Shown here piece by piece: positions 44,013-55,511 of a stretch of DNA of 64,000 bases. Position numbers and translations under genes: made by a program. This stretch comes from an uncultured Cryomorphaceae bacterium (GTDB lineage: Bacteria > Bacteroidota > Bacteroidia > Flavobacteriales > Schleiferiaceae), in the NCBI GenBank assembly GCA_937120475.1, contig CAKZJV010000009.1:248001-312000 (forward strand), read 5' to 3'. Below the pieces are notes generated by a model. That model did no database searches. It was not told the origin of the DNA and saw nothing but the letters and a program-made list of their open reading frames with translations. Position 1 is the stretch's first letter. Each line of letters begins with the position of its first letter.

Positions 44013-47000
44013 CTAGCTTTTAACTTCCTGTTCTTCAATTTCAACTACTTCTTTGCCTTTCAGCTTTTCGTAATCTTCTTTTGAACCTACAATAATATTC
44101 TCGTACTCCTTGAGTCCTGTACCGGCCGGTATTTTATGCCCTACCAATACATTTTCCTTCAGTCCTTCCAGGTAATCGCGCTTACCGTTTACAGCCGCCT
44201 CATTCAGTACTTTGGTAGTTTCCTGGAATGATGCTGCGGAAAGGAACGACTTGGTTTGCAAGGATGCACGGGTAATTCCCTGCAGCACGGGCTTGGCCGT
44301 TGCGGGCTGTGCATCACGGGCTTCCACCAGGGCTTTATCAGCCCTGCGCAACAAGGAGTTTTCGTCTCTCAACCTGCGGGCGGTTACAATTTGCCCTGCT
44401 TTAAGGGTTTCCGAATCACCGGCATCCACCACAACCTTCTTATCGAAGATCCAATCGTTTTGCTCGATGAAATCGTTCTTATGAACGAGATTACCTTCCA
44501 GGAAGGTAGTATCACCCGGATCCTGAATATCCACCTTACGCATCATCTGACGAACGATTACCTCAAAGTGCTTATCGTTAATCTTCACACCCTGCAAACG
44601 GTACACTTCCTGAACCTCATTCACCAGGTACTCCTGTACGCGGTTAGGTCCTTGAATATTCAGGATATCGGTAGGTGTGGTAGCCCCATCGGAAAGTGGC
44701 ATACCTGCTCTTACGTAGTCGTTCTCCTGAACCAGTATTTGCTTGCTGAGGTTGATCAGGTATTTCTTTATTTCACCGGTACGGCTTTCTACGATGATCT
44801 CGCGGTTACCACGCTTGATCTTTCCGTAGGAAACTACACCGTCAATTTCAGATACCACGGCAGGGTTAGATGGGTTACGTGCTTCAAAAAGCTCGGTTAC
44901 CCTTGGTAAACCACCGGTAATATCACCAGCCTTAGCCGATTTACGTGGAATTTTAACCAGGGTTTTACCCGCTTTGATCTTATCACCTTCTTCCACAATA
45001 ATGTGGGCACCCACCGGTAAAGTGTAATGTTTAAGCTCTTTTCCTTTACTATCCACAATGGATATAGTAGGGATCAGTTTACGGTTACGCGTTTCACTGA
45101 TTACCTTCTCCATAAAGCCGGTTTGCTCGTCAATCTCAACCCGGTAGGTAATACCTTGCTCGATATCAGCAAACTTGATGGTTCCAGCGATCTCCGAAAT
45201 AATAACCGCGTTATACGGATCCCATTCGCAAATCACATCGCCTTTTTCAACCACGGCACCATCATCAACCCGCAGGAACGAACCGTAAGGAATGTTGTTG
45301 GTAGCCAGTACGATGTCATTTTTAGGATCGAGCAGTTTCATTTCAGCCGTACGGCCGATTACTACTTCAACCTGGTTGCCGTCATTGTCTTCACCTTTTA
45401 CAGTACGCAGTTCTTCAAAGTCAACCTTACCCTTGAACTTGGCGGTAATGGATGATTCCTCCGATACGTTACCGGCCGTACCACCTACGTGGAAGGTACG
45501 CAGCGTAAGCTGTGTTCCGGGCTCACCGATGGACTGTGCAGCAATTACTCCTACGGATTCACCGGTTTGTACCATTTTACCGGTACTCAGGTTCCGTCCA
45601 TAACATTTGGCGCAAATTCCCTTGTTAGACTCACAGGTCAGTGCCGAGCGCACTTCCACCATTTGGATGGGTGACTCTTCAATACGGGTAGCAGCAATTT
45701 CGGTGATCTGCTCGCCAGACTTGGTGTAAACCTCCTCTGTTACCGGATCAATAATGTCATGTAAACTTACACGACCTAATATTCTATCGAATAACGGTTC
45801 CACCGTTTCTTCGTTTTTCTTCAGTGCCGTTACTTCCAGTCCGCGTAGCGTTCCACAATCATCTTCGTTGATGATCACATCCTGGGCTACATCCACCAAC
45901 CTACGGGTCAGGTAACCGGCATCAGCCGTTTTAAGAGCCGTATCGGCCAAACCTTTACGGGCACCGTGGGTAGAGATAAAGTATTCCAGAATGGAAAGAC
46001 CTTCTTTAAAGTTAGAGATAATCGGGTTTTCGATAATCTCACCACCGCTTGAACCGGATTTCTGAGGCTTGGCCATCAGTCCACGCATTCCGGAGAGCTG
46101 ACGAATCTGCTCCTTAGAACCCCGTGCACCGGAATCAAGCATCATAAATATCGGGTTGAAACCCTGGCGGTCACTACTCAGGTGGTGCATGGCACGCTCG
46201 GTCAAACGGGCGTTGGTATTGGTCCACACATCAATCACCTGGTTGTAACGTTCATTGTTGGTAATCAAACCCATGTTGTAACTGGCCAGGATGTTTTCAA
46301 TCTGCTCTTCAGCATCTTTAATGAGGGTTTCCTTTTCTGCCGGGATAATGATATCCCCTAGCGAGAAGGAAAGTCCACCGCGGAAAGCATTGCTGTAACC
46401 GAGGTCCTTGATATCATCCAGGAATTTGGCGGTAGTAGGAATGTCGGTTTGCTTCAGGATATCGGCAATAATTCCACGCAGGGCCTTCTTGGTCAAAACT
46501 TCATTGATGAAAGCTACGTTTTCAGGAACTACGGTATTGAATAAGATCCTACCAATGGTGGTTTCGATCAACTTCATTTCCAACTCACCGTCTTTACCTT
46601 CCACCTTAGCACGGATCTTGGCAAAAGCATTCAGGTTAACCTTGCCTTCATTGTAGGCAATAATCACCTCTTCAGGAGAGTAAAAGGTTAAGCCCTCACC
46701 CTTCACCTCATGCTCGGGGGTACTCTTACGACCCTTGGTCATGTAATACAAGCCCAGTACCATGTCCTGAGAAGGAACGGTAATGGGTGAACCATTGGCC
46801 GGGTTCAAAATGTTGTGAGAAGCCAACATCAACAATTGCGCTTCCAGTATGGCAGCGGAACCTAAAGGCAGGTGAACCGCCATTTGGTCACCGTCAAAGT
46901 CAGCGTTAAAAGCAGTACACACCAACGGGTGCAACTGAATAGCCTTACCTTCGATCAGTTTGGGCTGGAATGCCTGGATACCCAAACGGTGCAGGGTCGG

Positions 47001-48335
47001 GGCACGGTTCAACAGTACCGGATGACCTTTCATCACGTTTTCAAGGATATCCCAAACTACCGGTTCCCTCTTGTCAATAATCTTTTTGGCCGATTTTACC
47101 GTTTTTACAATACCCCTTTCAATGAGCTTGCGCACGATAAAGGGTTTGTAAAGCTCAGCGGCCATATCTTTAGGAAGACCACATTCGTGGAGCTTCATAT
47201 CCGGGCCTACCACAATTACCGAACGAGCGGAGTAATCCACCCTTTTACCCAACAGGTTTTGACGGAAACGACCTTGCTTACCTTTCAATGAATCAGAGAG
47301 GGATTTCAAGGCACGGTTGCTATCGGTTTTTACCGCACTGGATTTACGGGTGTTGTCGAACAGGGAGTCCACGGACTCCTGCAACATCCTCTTCTCATTA
47401 CGGAGAATTACCTCGGGAGCCTTGATTTCCATCAAACGCTTCAAGCGGTTGTTACGGATAATCACCCTGCGGTAAAGGTCGTTCAGATCGGATGTAGCGA
47501 AACGTCCACCATCCAATGGAACCAACGGACGCAGTTCCGGTGGAATAACCGGTACTACCTTCACAATCATCCACTCCGGACGGTTTTCAATACGGGTATT
47601 GGCATCGCGGAAAGCTTCTACCACCTGCAGACGCTTTAAAGCCTCCTGCTTACGTTGTTGTGAAGTTTCGGTGTTGGCCTTGTGACGTAAGTCGTAGGAC
47701 AACTGATCCAAATCTAAACGGGACAAGAGCTCGATTAAAGCCTCGGCACCCATTTTCGCGATGAACTTATTGGGATCGCTATCGTCCAGGTAGTTATTCT
47801 CACTGGGCAAACGATCCAGGATTTCCAGGTATTCCTCTTCCGTAAGATACTCCATGTAGTTTAACGGAGTGCCATCCGGTTGAGTAGCATTACCAGCCTG
47901 GATTACCACATAACGCTCGTAATAGATAATCATATCGAGCTTTTTGGTGGGTAACCCTAACAGGTAACCAATTTTATTAGGCAACGACTTAAAGTACCAG
48001 ATATGCGCTACGGGCACCACCAGGTTGATGTGTCCTACGCGCTCCCTGCGTACTTTTTTCTCAGTAACCTCAACCCCGCACCGGTCACAAACAATACCCT
48101 TGTAACGGATACGCTTGTACTTACCGCAGGCACATTCAAAATCCTTTACCGGACCGAAAATGCGCTCACAGAATAAACCATCTCTTTCCGGCTTGTGCGT
48201 ACGGTAATTAATGGTTTCGGGCTTCAGAACTTCTCCGTAAGATTTCTCCAGGATTTGCTCCGGTGAAGACAAGCTTATGGTGATGCTCTTAAAGTTACTG
48301 TTGTAGTTATTTCTATCGTTTTTCCTTAAAGCCAT
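44013..48335 (-). CDS. rpoC: RNA polymerase subunit beta'
   Basis: A 1440-residue subunit. The N-terminal zinc finger is [23 protein letters not shown] in pieces; the active-site Mg2+ loop is [15 protein letters not shown]; the bridge helix and trigger loop regions ([20 protein letters not shown]) and the second zinc site ([16 protein letters not shown]) are intact. Together with RpoB it forms the catalytic centre. It follows rpoB by 31 nt. The length is usual for Bacteroidetes. Confidence 0.99.
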   Translation of the reverse strand: MALRKNDRNNYNSNFKSITISLSSPEQILEKSYGEVLKPETINYRTHKPERDGLFCERIFGPVKDFECACGKYKRIRYKGIVCDRCGVEVTEKKVRRERVGHINLVVPVAHIWYFKSLPNKIGYLLGLPTKKLDMIIYYERYVVIQAGNATQPDGTPLNYMEYLTEEEYLEILDRLPSENNYLDDSDPNKFIAKMGAEALIELLSRLDLDQLSYDLRHKANTETSQQRKQEALKRLQVVEAFRDANTRIENRPEWMIVKVVPVIPPELRPLVPLDGGRFATSDLNDLYRRVIIRNNRLKRLMEIKAPEVILRNEKRMLQESVDSLFDNTRKSSAVKTDSNRALKSLSDSLKGKQGRFRQNLLGKRVDYSARSVIVVGPDMKLHECGLPKDMAAELYKPFIVRKLIERGIVKTVKSAKKIIDKREPVVWDILENVMKGHPVLLNRAPTLHRLGIQAFQPKLIEGKAIQLHPLVCTAFNADFDGDQMAVHLPLGSAAILEAQLLMLASHNILNPANGSPITVPSQDMVLGLYYMTKGRKSTPEHEVKGEGLTFYSPEEVIIAYNEGKVNLNAFAKIRAKVEGKDGELEMKLIETTIGRILFNTVVPENVAFINEVLTKKALRGIIADILKQTDIPTTAKFLDDIKDLGYSNAFRGGLSFSLGDIIIPAEKETLIKDAEEQIENILASYNMGLITNNERYNQVIDVWTNTNARLTERAMHHLSSDRQGFNPIFMMLDSGARGSKEQIRQLSGMRGLMAKPQKSGSSGGEIIENPIISNFKEGLSILEYFISTHGARKGLADTALKTADAGYLTRRLVDVAQDVIINEDDCGTLRGLEVTALKKNEETVEPLFDRILGRVSLHDIIDPVTEEVYTKSGEQITEIAATRIEESPIQMVEVRSALTCESNKGICAKCYGRNLSTGKMVQTGESVGVIAAQSIGEPGTQLTLRTFHVGGTAGNVSEESSITAKFKGKVDFEELRTVKGEDNDGNQVEVVIGRTAEMKLLDPKNDIVLATNNIPYGSFLRVDDGAVVEKGDVICEWDPYNAVIISEIAGTIKFADIEQGITYRVEIDEQTGFMEKVISETRNRKLIPTISIVDSKGKELKHYTLPVGAHIIVEEGDKIKAGKTLVKIPRKSAKAGDITGGLPRVTELFEARNPSNPAVVSEIDGVVSYGKIKRGNREIIVESRTGEIKKYLINLSKQILVQENDYVRAGMPLSDGATTPTDILNIQGPNRVQEYLVNEVQEVYRLQGVKINDKHFEVIVRQMMRKVDIQDPGDTTFLEGNLVHKNDFIEQNDWIFDKKVVVDAGDSETLKAGQIVTARRLRDENSLLRRADKALVEARDAQPATAKPVLQGITRASLQTKSFLSAASFQETTKVLNEAAVNGKRDYLEGLKENVLVGHKIPAGTGLKEYENIIVGSKEDYEKLKGKEVVEIEEQEVKS

Positions 48336-48366
48336 GTATATAGGAAATTAAATTCTGTTCTAAATA

Positions 48367-51300
48367 TTAATCCAAAGTAATCTTAAGTCCCAATCCGTTC
48401 AATTCGTGTAGTAATACGTTGAAGGATTCCGGAATACCCGGTTCAGGCATAGGATCACCTTTTACAATAGTTTCGTAGGTTTTAGCCCTACCTACTACAT
48501 CATCCGACTTAACGGTAAGGATTTCTCTAAGGATGTTGGATGCTCCGAAAGCTTCCAAAGCCCAAACTTCCATCTCTCCAAAACGCTGACCTCCAAACTG
48601 GGCTTTACCACCAAGCGGCTGCTGGGTAATAAGCGAGTATGGTCCAATAGAACGGGCGTGCATTTTGTCATCTACCATGTGGCCGAGTTTCAGCATATAG
48701 ATCACCCCTACAGAAGCGGCCTGGTGGAAACGCTCACCGGTACCACCATCGTAAAGATAAGTGTGACCGAAGCGTGGTACACCGGCTTCATCGGTAAGTT
48801 TGTTGATATCCTCAATAGAGGCACCGTCAAAGATCGGAGTACCGAATTTGCGGCCCAGCTTTTTACCAGCCCAGCCTAATACGGTTTCATAAATCTGACC
48901 GATGTTCATCCGTGAAGGTACACCCAATGGGTTCAATACGATATCCACTGGTGTTCCGTCTTCCAGGAAAGGCATATCTTCCTGGCGCACGATACGGGCT
49001 ACAATACCTTTGTTACCGTGACGACCCGCCATTTTATCACCTACCTTAAGCTTACGCTTTTTGGCGATGTAAACCTTAGCGAGTTTAACAATACCAGAAG
49101 GCAATTCGTCACCCACCGAAATGGTGAACTTCTCACGCTTATATACACCCACCTGGTCGGTAACCTTGATCTTGTAATTGTGGATCAGGGAGGTAATCAT
49201 TTCATTGCGATCATCATCGGTAGTCCAGGTGCCCCCGGTAATACGGGAGTAATCCTCGATGCTGTTCAGGATCTTCTGGGTAAACTTGGTTCCTTTGGGG
49301 ATCACATCTTCATTCAGGTCGTTCCGTACACCCTGGCTGGTTTTACCCGCTACCAGGATATTCAGTTTTTCGAGGAACTTCTGGCGCAGAACTTCCAACT
49401 TCATGTTGTGTTCTTCATCCAGTTTTTCCAGGATCTCCTTGTCTTTGATTCTTGTTTTCTTATCCTTAACCGAACGTGAAAACAGTTTCTTGCTGATCAC
49501 CACCCCATTCAATGATGGAGAAGCTTTCAGTGATGCATCTTTCACATCACCGGCTTTGTCACCAAAAATGGCGCGAAGCAGTTTTTCTTCCGGGGTAGGA
49601 TCGGACTCTCCTTTTGGAGTAATCTTACCAATCAGGATGTCACCGGGCTTCACTTCAGCACCGATGCGGATAATACCGTTCTCATCCAGCTCACGGGTAG
49701 CTTCCTCACTTACGTTGGGGATGTCAGCGGTTAATTCTTCAGCACCCAACTTGGTATCACGAACTTCCAGTGAATATTCATCGATATGTATGGAGGTGAA
49801 GATATCTTCACGTACCACTTTTTCCGATATTACGATCGCATCCTCAAAGTTGTAACCTTTCCAGGGCATAAACGCCACCTGCATGTTACGGCCTAAGGCC
49901 AGCTCACCACCTTCGGTTGCATAACCTTCACAAAGTACCTGTCCTTTAGATACTTTCTGACCTTTAACCACAATCGGCTTAATATTGATACAGGTTCCCT
50001 GGTTGGTTTTACGGAACTTCACCAGGTTATATGTTTTCATATCATCGTCAAAGCTGATCAGGCGATCATCATCGGTACGCTCATAGCGGATAACGATCTT
50101 CTCGGAATCTACATATTCCACTTCACCTTCACCTTCAGCATTGATCAACACCCGGGAGTCAGAGGCCACACGGCCTTCCAAACCAGTACCTACAATAGGA
50201 GCTTCAGGACGCAACAATGGTACGGCCTGGCGCATCATGTTCGATCCCATCAGGGCACGGTTCGCATCATCGTGCTCCAGGAAAGGAATCAAGGATGCGG
50301 AAATCGATGCAATCTGGTTGGGAGAAACGTCCATGTAATCCACCTCGGAAGGCTCAATCAATGGATAGTCGGCTTCGTCACGGGCCTTAACGCGGTCGTT
50401 TTCAAAATTTCCATCGTCTTTTACCGGGGCATTGGCCTGGGCAATTACTTTCTCTTCTTCCTCCTCAGCACTCAGGTAAATCGGATCAATACTAAAATCA
50501 ACCTTTCCACCTTCTACCTTACGGTAAGGGGTTTCCAGGAATCCCATGCGGTTCACCTTAGCGTAAACACACATGGAAGAAATCAAACCGATGTTAGGCC
50601 CTTCCGGAGTTTCAATAGGACAAAGACGTCCGTAGTGCGTATAGTGTACGTCACGTACCTCGAAACCGGCACGCTCACGGGAAAGACCACCCGGCCCTAG
50701 AGCGGAAAGCCTACGCTTATGCGTAATCTCTGCCAGCGGGTTGGTTTGATCCATAAACTGTGAAAGCTGGTTGGTACCGAAGAATGAATTGATCACCGAA
50801 GAAAGGGTCTTCGCATTGATCAGGTCAATCGGGGTAAATACCTCATTATCACGAACGTTCATACGCTCACGAATGGTACGCGCCATACGGGCCAGACCTA
50901 CACCAAACTGGTTGGCCATTTGCTCACCTACGGTACGTACCCTCCGGTTACTTAAGTGGTCAATATCATCCACCTCAGCTTTGGAGTTGATCAGCTCAAT
51001 CAGGTACTTTACAATGCTGAGAATATCATCTTTGGTCAATACCTGGGTATCGGCTTCAATATCCAACCCAAGCTTTTTGTTCAGTCGGTAACGACCTACT
51101 TCACCCAGGTTATAACGTTGCTCTGAGAAAAAGAGCTTGTCAATAATACCACGAGCTGTTTCCTCATCCGGTGGCTCAGCGTTTCTTAATTGACGGTAAA
51201 TATGTTCCACCGCTTCTTTTTCAGAGTTGGTGGGGTCTTTCTGCAATGTATTGTGAATAATGGCAAATTCAGATGACTCGATATCCTCCTTGTGAAGAAG

Positions 51301-52191
51301 GATGGTTTGAACATCTGCGTCCAGTATTTCTTCAATATGATCTTTTTCGAGCACGGTGTCACGGTCTAACACCACCTCGTTACGTTCGATGGATACCACC
51401 TCACCGGTATCTTCATCCACAAAGTCTTCAACCCAGGTTTTGAGCACACGAGCGGCCAACTTACGGCCCATAACCTTTTTCAAACCGGTTTTGGACACCT
51501 TTATCTCCTCCGCCAGGTCAAATATTTCCAGGATATCCTTATCCCTTTCATAACCGATGGAACGGAGCAGCGTGGTTAGGGGTAATTTCTTTTTACGGTC
51601 GATGTACGCATACATCACGTTGTTGATGTCGGTAGCAAATTCAATCCAGCTTCCTTTAAAAGGAATAATACGGGCTGAATAGAGTTTGGTACCGTTGGCA
51701 TGGTAGCTTTGACCGAAAAACACACCGGGCGAGCGGTGCAACTGTGACACGATCACACGCTCGGCACCGTTCACAATGAAGGTACCGCGTGGTGTCATAT
51801 AAGGTATTGTACCAAGGTAAACATCCTGAACGATGGTTTCAAAATCCTCGTGCTCGGGATCGGTACAATATAATTTCAATCTTGCTTTAAGGGGCACGCT
51901 GAAGGTGAGTCCTCTTTCGATACACTCTTCCTCGCTGTAGCGTGGTGGATCTACAAAGTAGTCCAAAAATTCCAGTACAAACTGGTTTCTTGAATCGGTG
52001 ATAGGAAAGTTCTCACTAAACGTTTTGTACAATCCTTCGTCATGCCTATCACCAGGTTTAGTGTCTAATTGGAAAAAGTCCTGAAATGACTGTAATTGAA
52101 TATCCAAAAAGTCAGGATATTCAAAGCGCTTGATAGAAGCAAAGTCAATTCTTTTTTCCGAGGTATTATTCGCAACCGTGTTGTTGGCCAT
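48367..52191 (-). CDS. rpoB: RNA polymerase subunit beta
   Basis: A 1274-residue subunit. The rifampicin region ([33 protein letters not shown] in pieces) has the sensitive wild-type residues Q, D, H, R, S and L at the usual places. The C-terminal part carries [14 protein letters not shown] and [19 protein letters not shown] strong hairpin lies in the 103-nt gap between rplL and rpoB (52228-52265) and may tune the ratio of L12 to RpoB. Confidence 0.99.
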   Translation of the reverse strand: MANNTVANNTSEKRIDFASIKRFEYPDFLDIQLQSFQDFFQLDTKPGDRHDEGLYKTFSENFPITDSRNQFVLEFLDYFVDPPRYSEEECIERGLTFSVPLKARLKLYCTDPEHEDFETIVQDVYLGTIPYMTPRGTFIVNGAERVIVSQLHRSPGVFFGQSYHANGTKLYSARIIPFKGSWIEFATDINNVMYAYIDRKKKLPLTTLLRSIGYERDKDILEIFDLAEEIKVSKTGLKKVMGRKLAARVLKTWVEDFVDEDTGEVVSIERNEVVLDRDTVLEKDHIEEILDADVQTILLHKEDIESSEFAIIHNTLQKDPTNSEKEAVEHIYRQLRNAEPPDEETARGIIDKLFFSEQRYNLGEVGRYRLNKKLGLDIEADTQVLTKDDILSIVKYLIELINSKAEVDDIDHLSNRRVRTVGEQMANQFGVGLARMARTIRERMNVRDNEVFTPIDLINAKTLSSVINSFFGTNQLSQFMDQTNPLAEITHKRRLSALGPGGLSRERAGFEVRDVHYTHYGRLCPIETPEGPNIGLISSMCVYAKVNRMGFLETPYRKVEGGKVDFSIDPIYLSAEEEEEKVIAQANAPVKDDGNFENDRVKARDEADYPLIEPSEVDYMDVSPNQIASISASLIPFLEHDDANRALMGSNMMRQAVPLLRPEAPIVGTGLEGRVASDSRVLINAEGEGEVEYVDSEKIVIRYERTDDDRLISFDDDMKTYNLVKFRKTNQGTCINIKPIVVKGQKVSKGQVLCEGYATEGGELALGRNMQVAFMPWKGYNFEDAIVISEKVVREDIFTSIHIDEYSLEVRDTKLGAEELTADIPNVSEEATRELDENGIIRIGAEVKPGDILIGKITPKGESDPTPEEKLLRAIFGDKAGDVKDASLKASPSLNGVVISKKLFSRSVKDKKTRIKDKEILEKLDEEHNMKLEVLRQKFLEKLNILVAGKTSQGVRNDLNEDVIPKGTKFTQKILNSIEDYSRITGGTWTTDDDRNEMITSLIHNYKIKVTDQVGVYKREKFTISVGDELPSGIVKLAKVYIAKKRKLKVGDKMAGRHGNKGIVARIVRQEDMPFLEDGTPVDIVLNPLGVPSRMNIGQIYETVLGWAGKKLGRKFGTPIFDGASIEDINKLTDEAGVPRFGHTYLYDGGTGERFHQAASVGVIYMLKLGHMVDDKMHARSIGPYSLITQQPLGGKAQFGGQRFGEMEVWALEAFGASNILREILTVKSDDVVGRAKTYETIVKGDPMPEPGIPESFNVLLHELNGLGLKITLD

Positions 52192-52227
52192 TACAGAAAT
52201 GAAATAAAGTTAAACTAAACACAAAAG

Positions 52228-52265
52228 GGTTTAGGTCAACCATGCTGTGCATGGTGACCTAAACC
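52228..52265 (-). terminator. long hairpin between rplL and rpoB (attenuator or processing site)
   Basis: Outer stem GGTTTAGGTCA (52228-52238) with TGACCTAAACC (52255-52265), a single bulged A at 52239, and inner stem CCATGC/GCATGG with loop TGT. Seventeen pairs in all. On the minus-strand RNA it is followed by CTTTTGTG, only weakly U-rich, so partial termination or RNase cleavage is more likely than full termination. Confidence 0.6.
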
Positions 52266-52294
52266 AAGCTTATAAAAGCAGTAAGGAGTTGAGA

Positions 52295-52672
52295 TTAGTT
52301 TATCTCAACCTCAGCTCCTGCCTCTTCCAATTGAGACTTCAGAGCTTCTGCCTCATCTTTGGCAACTCCTTCTTTAAGAGGCTTAGGAGCTTCATCTACA
52401 AGCGCCTTAGCTTCTTTCAAGCCTAATCCGGTCAATTCTTTTACCAGCTTCACAACCGCTAGTTTAGAACCTCCGGCAGACTTAAGGATTACGTCAAATT
52501 CTGATTTTTCTTCAGCACCGCCAGCATCTCCGCCAGCAGCCGGTCCGGCAACAGCTACCGCTGCAGCGGCAGGCTCAATACCGTATTCTTCTTTCAGGTA
52601 ATCTGCCAATTCGCTAACCTCCTTTACGGTAAGGTTTACCAACTGATCACCTAATTCTTTGATATCTGCCAT
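52295..52672 (-). CDS. rplL: 50S ribosomal protein L7/L12
   Basis: A 125-residue protein: N-terminal dimerisation helix region ([20 protein letters not shown]), flexible Ala/Gly hinge and globular C-terminal domain ([34 protein letters not shown] in pieces). L7/L12 forms the ribosomal stalk that recruits elongation factors. It sits between rplJ (70-nt gap) and rpoB. Confidence 0.98.
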   Translation of the reverse strand: MADIKELGDQLVNLTVKEVSELADYLKEEYGIEPAAAAVAVAGPAAGGDAGGAEEKSEFDVILKSAGGSKLAVVKLVKELTGLGLKEAKALVDEAPKPLKEGVAKDEAEALKSQLEEAGAEVEIN

Positions 52673-52742
52673 TTTTGGTCTTCTTTTTAAGTTTTAAAAA
52701 ATAATAATTAATCTATGGAAGCTTTAAGTGCGTACACTGTTG

Positions 52743-53264
52743 TTAGGCTGCACGCTCCTCGAGGGCCTTCATGAGGCCAGCCAATGTATTCTTTCCGCTT
52801 TGCAGGGCAGAAACAACGTTCTTGGCAGGAGATTGCAACAGCATGATAACGTCTCCGATAAGCTCTTCTTTCGATTTCAATGAAGAAAGAGCTTCTACCT
52901 TGTCGTCACCAATGTAAACGGATTCCCCAACGTAAGCCCCTTTTAAAATGGGCTTGTCCGCCTTTTTCCTAAACTCTTTAATGAGTTTAGCGGGAGCATT
53001 ACCGGTATCGGAAATCATGATACTGGTATTACCTTTCAGGGTAGGGAACAATTCGTCAAAACTTTTTTCCGAACGCTCCATCGCCTTCTTAAGGAGAGTA
53101 TTCTTAACCACATTCAGTGTAATACCGTTTTTGTGGCACAGCCTGCGTAAGTTGCTGGTTTGCTCGGCATCCAGGCCGGCAATGTCAGCAATGTAAATGA
53201 TGTCGGTACCTTTCAGTACTTCAGTCAGGCTTTCTATTTGTTGATTTTTTTCTTCTCTGGTCAT
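52743..53264 (-). CDS. rplJ: 50S ribosomal protein L10
   Basis: A 173-residue protein: TREEKNQQIESLTEVLKGTDIIYIADIAGL at the N-terminus, LRRLCHKNGITLNVVKNTLL binding 23S rRNA, and the C-terminal helix (LQSGKNTLAGLMKALEE) that binds L7/L12 dimers. It follows rplA by 24 nt; in many bacteria L10-L12 represses translation of its own mRNA, but I cannot pick out the leader structure. Confidence 0.97.
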   Translation of the reverse strand: MTREEKNQQIESLTEVLKGTDIIYIADIAGLDAEQTSNLRRLCHKNGITLNVVKNTLLKKAMERSEKSFDELFPTLKGNTSIMISDTGNAPAKLIKEFRKKADKPILKGAYVGESVYIGDDKVEALSSLKSKEELIGDVIMLLQSPAKNVVSALQSGKNTLAGLMKALEERAA

Positions 53265-53288
53265 CTTTCCAAGATTTTCTTCAGGTTA

Positions 53289-53978
53289 TCAGACAGACTT
53301 TGCATCAATGCTAACACCAGGACTCATAGTAGAGCTCATGCTGATACTTTTGATGTAAGTACCTTTAGCAGCGGAAGGCTTCATACGGATCAGAGTTTTG
53401 ATCAGCTCTTCTGCATTTTCGCGGATTTTATCCTTGTCAAAAGATACTTTACCTACGGTAGCATGTACAATTCCGTAACGATCTACTTTAAAGTCGATCT
53501 TACCGGCTTTTACATCGGACACTGCTTTACCTACATCCATAGTAACGGTACCGGTTTTAGGGTTAGGCATCAGGCCACGAGGACCCAGGATACGACCCAA
53601 AGGACCGATCTTTCCCATTACGCTGGGCATGGTAACGATCACGTCCACATCCGTCCAGCCACCTTTGATCTTTTCGATGTATTCTTCCAGTCCTACAAAA
53701 TCAGCACCGGCATCTTTAGCTTCCTGCTCCTTGTCGGCCGAAACCAGGGCCAGAACTTTTACGTCCTTACCGGTTCCGTGGGGAAGGGTTACCACACCGC
53801 GAACCATTTGGTTGGCTTTACGTGGATCTACACCCAAACGAACGGCCAGGTCAACTGATGCATCGAATTTAGTAGTAGTGGTTTCCTTTACCAGTGCACT
53901 GGCCTCATCTAAAGAATATGCTTTATTCTTTTCGATTTTGCCTAATGCTTCTTTTCTTTTTTTACCTATAGTCGCCAT
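53289..53978 (-). CDS. rplA: 50S ribosomal protein L1
   Basis: A 229-residue protein of usual length, with [29 protein letters not shown] in pieces and the signature [20 protein letters not shown]. It binds 23S rRNA at the L1 stalk. It lies 13 nt after rplK. Confidence 0.98.
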   Translation of the reverse strand: MATIGKKRKEALGKIEKNKAYSLDEASALVKETTTTKFDASVDLAVRLGVDPRKANQMVRGVVTLPHGTGKDVKVLALVSADKEQEAKDAGADFVGLEEYIEKIKGGWTDVDVIVTMPSVMGKIGPLGRILGPRGLMPNPKTGTVTMDVGKAVSDVKAGKIDFKVDRYGIVHATVGKVSFDKDKIRENAEELIKTLIRMKPSAAKGTYIKSISMSSTMSPGVSIDAKSV

Positions 53979-53991
53979 TTCCTTCTAAATT

Positions 53992-54435
53992 TTAAGATTC
54001 AAATGGTTTAGTACCTGTTACTGTCAATCCCATACTTCTTGCGGTACCAGCCACCATTTTCATAGCTGATTCTATGGTAAAGGCATTGAGGTCTTGCATT
54101 TTGTCTTCTGCAATGGCTTTAACCTGATCCCAGGATACCTTACCCACCTTTTGAAGGTTAGATTGGGGTGATCCTTTTTTGACCTTGGCTGCTTCCATCA
54201 ACTGAACGGCAGCAGGAGGAGTTTTGATTACAAACTCGAAGGACTTGTCCATATAAACCGTAATAATAACGGGAAGGACTTTACCTTGCTTATCCTGCGT
54301 ACGAGCGTTAAATTGCTTGCAGAATTCCATAATATTCACCCCTTTGGCACCTAATGCAGGGCCTACGGGAGGCGATGGATTGGCCGCGCCACCTCTAACC
54401 TGAAGTTTTATAATTGCGCTTACTTCTTTAGCCAT
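53992..54435 (-). CDS. rplK: 50S ribosomal protein L11
   Basis: A 147-residue protein: [35 protein letters not shown] in pieces at the N-terminus and the C-terminal RNA-binding end with [13 protein letters not shown]. It forms the GTPase-associated centre with 23S rRNA. It begins 76 nt after the nusG stop; the gap shows no terminator. Confidence 0.98.
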   Translation of the reverse strand: MAKEVSAIIKLQVRGGAANPSPPVGPALGAKGVNIMEFCKQFNARTQDKQGKVLPVIITVYMDKSFEFVIKTPPAAVQLMEAAKVKKGSPQSNLQKVGKVSWDQVKAIAEDKMQDLNAFTIESAMKMVAGTARSMGLTVTGTKPFES

Positions 54436-54511
54436 TTGTTTTCTACTTTGTTTTTATATCTAAAACTCTTGCCAGGGTGGAAGCTTCCTGGACTTTTTGA
54501 GCTCACAATTC

Positions 54512-55057
54512 TTATTCTTTTTCTACTTGCATGTAAGAGAGTTCCAACGGTGTTTTTCTACCGAAAATTTTCACCATAACCTCCAACTTACGCTTTTCTT
54601 CATTGATCTTTTCAATGGTTCCATTAAAACCATTAAAAGGCCCATCAATTACCTTCACGGTTTCACCTACTATATAAGGTATGTTGATCTGCTCATCTTT
54701 TTCCGATAGTTCATCAACCTTACCTAACATCCGGTTTACTTCGGCATGCCGCAAGGGCACCGGGTCTCCTCCTTTTACTTCACCGAGAAAACCAATCACG
54801 CCCTGCACATTCTTAATGGTGTGAATCATCTCTCCAGCCAATTCCGCTTCTACCATTATGTATCCGGGAAAGTAGTTTCGCTCTTTGCTCACCTTTTTCC
54901 CATTGCGGATTTGATAAACCTTTTCAGTGGGTACCAAAACCTGTCCCAAAAATTTGCTTAGGCCAGCGTACTCCACTTCGCTTTCTATATAGCTTTTTAT
55001 TTTATTCTCCTGTCCGGAGATAGCTCTAACTGCGTACCACTTCATTCCAGCGCTCAT
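54512..55057 (-). CDS. nusG: transcription termination/antitermination protein NusG
   Basis: A 181-residue protein: NGN domain (KWYAVRAISGQENKIKSYIE ... RNYFPGYIMVEAEL in pieces) and C-terminal KOW domain (GETVKVIDGPFNGFNGTIEKIN). It couples RNA polymerase to Rho or to ribosomal protein S10. The start may be 55057 or the Met four codons later. Confidence 0.97.
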   Translation of the reverse strand: MSAGMKWYAVRAISGQENKIKSYIESEVEYAGLSKFLGQVLVPTEKVYQIRNGKKVSKERNYFPGYIMVEAELAGEMIHTIKNVQGVIGFLGEVKGGDPVPLRHAEVNRMLGKVDELSEKDEQINIPYIVGETVKVIDGPFNGFNGTIEKINEEKRKLEVMVKIFGRKTPLELSYMQVEKE

Positions 55058-55067
55058 TCTTCAATGG

Positions 55068-55259
55068 TTAAAATAATCCGTAAAAGGCTTCCAGTGCCTC
55101 ACTGATGATCTTGTCCATCGCGAAAATGATCAGGGCAATTACGATGGAGGCCACGGCTACCAATACAGCAGTACGTTGCAACTCCGGCCAGGTTGGCCAG
55201 GTTGTTTTATGAACCAACTCATCGTATGAATCTTTAAAATAAGCCTGTATCTTACTCAT
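55068..55259 (-). CDS. secE: preprotein translocase subunit SecE
   Basis: A 63-residue protein with an amphipathic helix (FKDSYDELVHKTTWPTWPEL, carrying the conserved W-P-T-W-P-E motif) and one transmembrane helix. It clamps SecY in the translocon. The start at 55259 is required, because the longer frame runs into the tRNA-Trp gene. It is 10 nt before nusG. Confidence 0.96.
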   Translation of the reverse strand: MSKIQAYFKDSYDELVHKTTWPTWPELQRTAVLVAVASIVIALIIFAMDKIISEALEAFYGLF

Positions 55260-55273
55260 TCTCTTTTCCTTTG

Positions 55274-55346
55274 CACGGGTGGTAAGAATCGAACTCACGA
55301 CCTTCGGTTTTGGAGACCGCTGCTCTACCAGCTGAGCTACACCCGT
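55274..55346 (-). tRNA. tRNA-Trp (CCA)
   Basis: A 73-nt cloverleaf on the minus strand. Acceptor ACGGGTG/CACCCGT, anticodon loop TCTCCAAAA with anticodon CCA, T-loop TTCGATT, discriminator G as usual for Trp. It is 14 nt upstream of secE and processed from the same transcript. Confidence 0.97.
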
Positions 55347-55351
55347 ATTTG

Positions 55352-55436
55352 GTTTAAAGGTTTTAATGTATAAAGTTTTAAAGCTTGACCGCAGAGGCCT
55401 TGAAACCTTAAATCTTTACAACTTTAAAACCGGTTT
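55352..55436. repeat. imperfect inverted repeat in the tuf to tRNA-Trp spacer
   Basis: The left half (GGTTTAAAGG..., 55352 on) and the right half (to ...CTTTAAAACC, 55432) are imperfect reverse complements over about 30 nt each, made of TTTAAA-rich words, around a GC-rich centre (GACCGCAGAGGCC). Ten T residues follow at 55434-55443. No function is known. Confidence 0.5.
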
Positions 55437-55450
55437 TTTTTTTATGGCAG

Positions 55451-55481
55451 AAAGGCGTCCCGAAAAATCGGGACACCTTTT
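55451..55481 (-). terminator. hairpin downstream of tuf
   Basis: AAAGG and GTCCCGA (55451-55463, mismatch at 55456), loop AAAA, TCGGGAC and CCTTT (55468-55480). The U-tract on the minus strand is poor, so termination is probably partial; the stem motif GTCCCGA/TCGGGAC also occurs in the tRNA-cluster insert at 56945. Confidence 0.55.
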
Positions 55482-55511
55482 CACCAAATTTTATCTAAAA
55501 AGACCTAAGTC

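Noticed and set aside
55434-55443. Ten-T run as a plus-strand terminator.
   Set aside because: No plus-strand gene lies upstream, and the preceding sequence forms only a weak stem.
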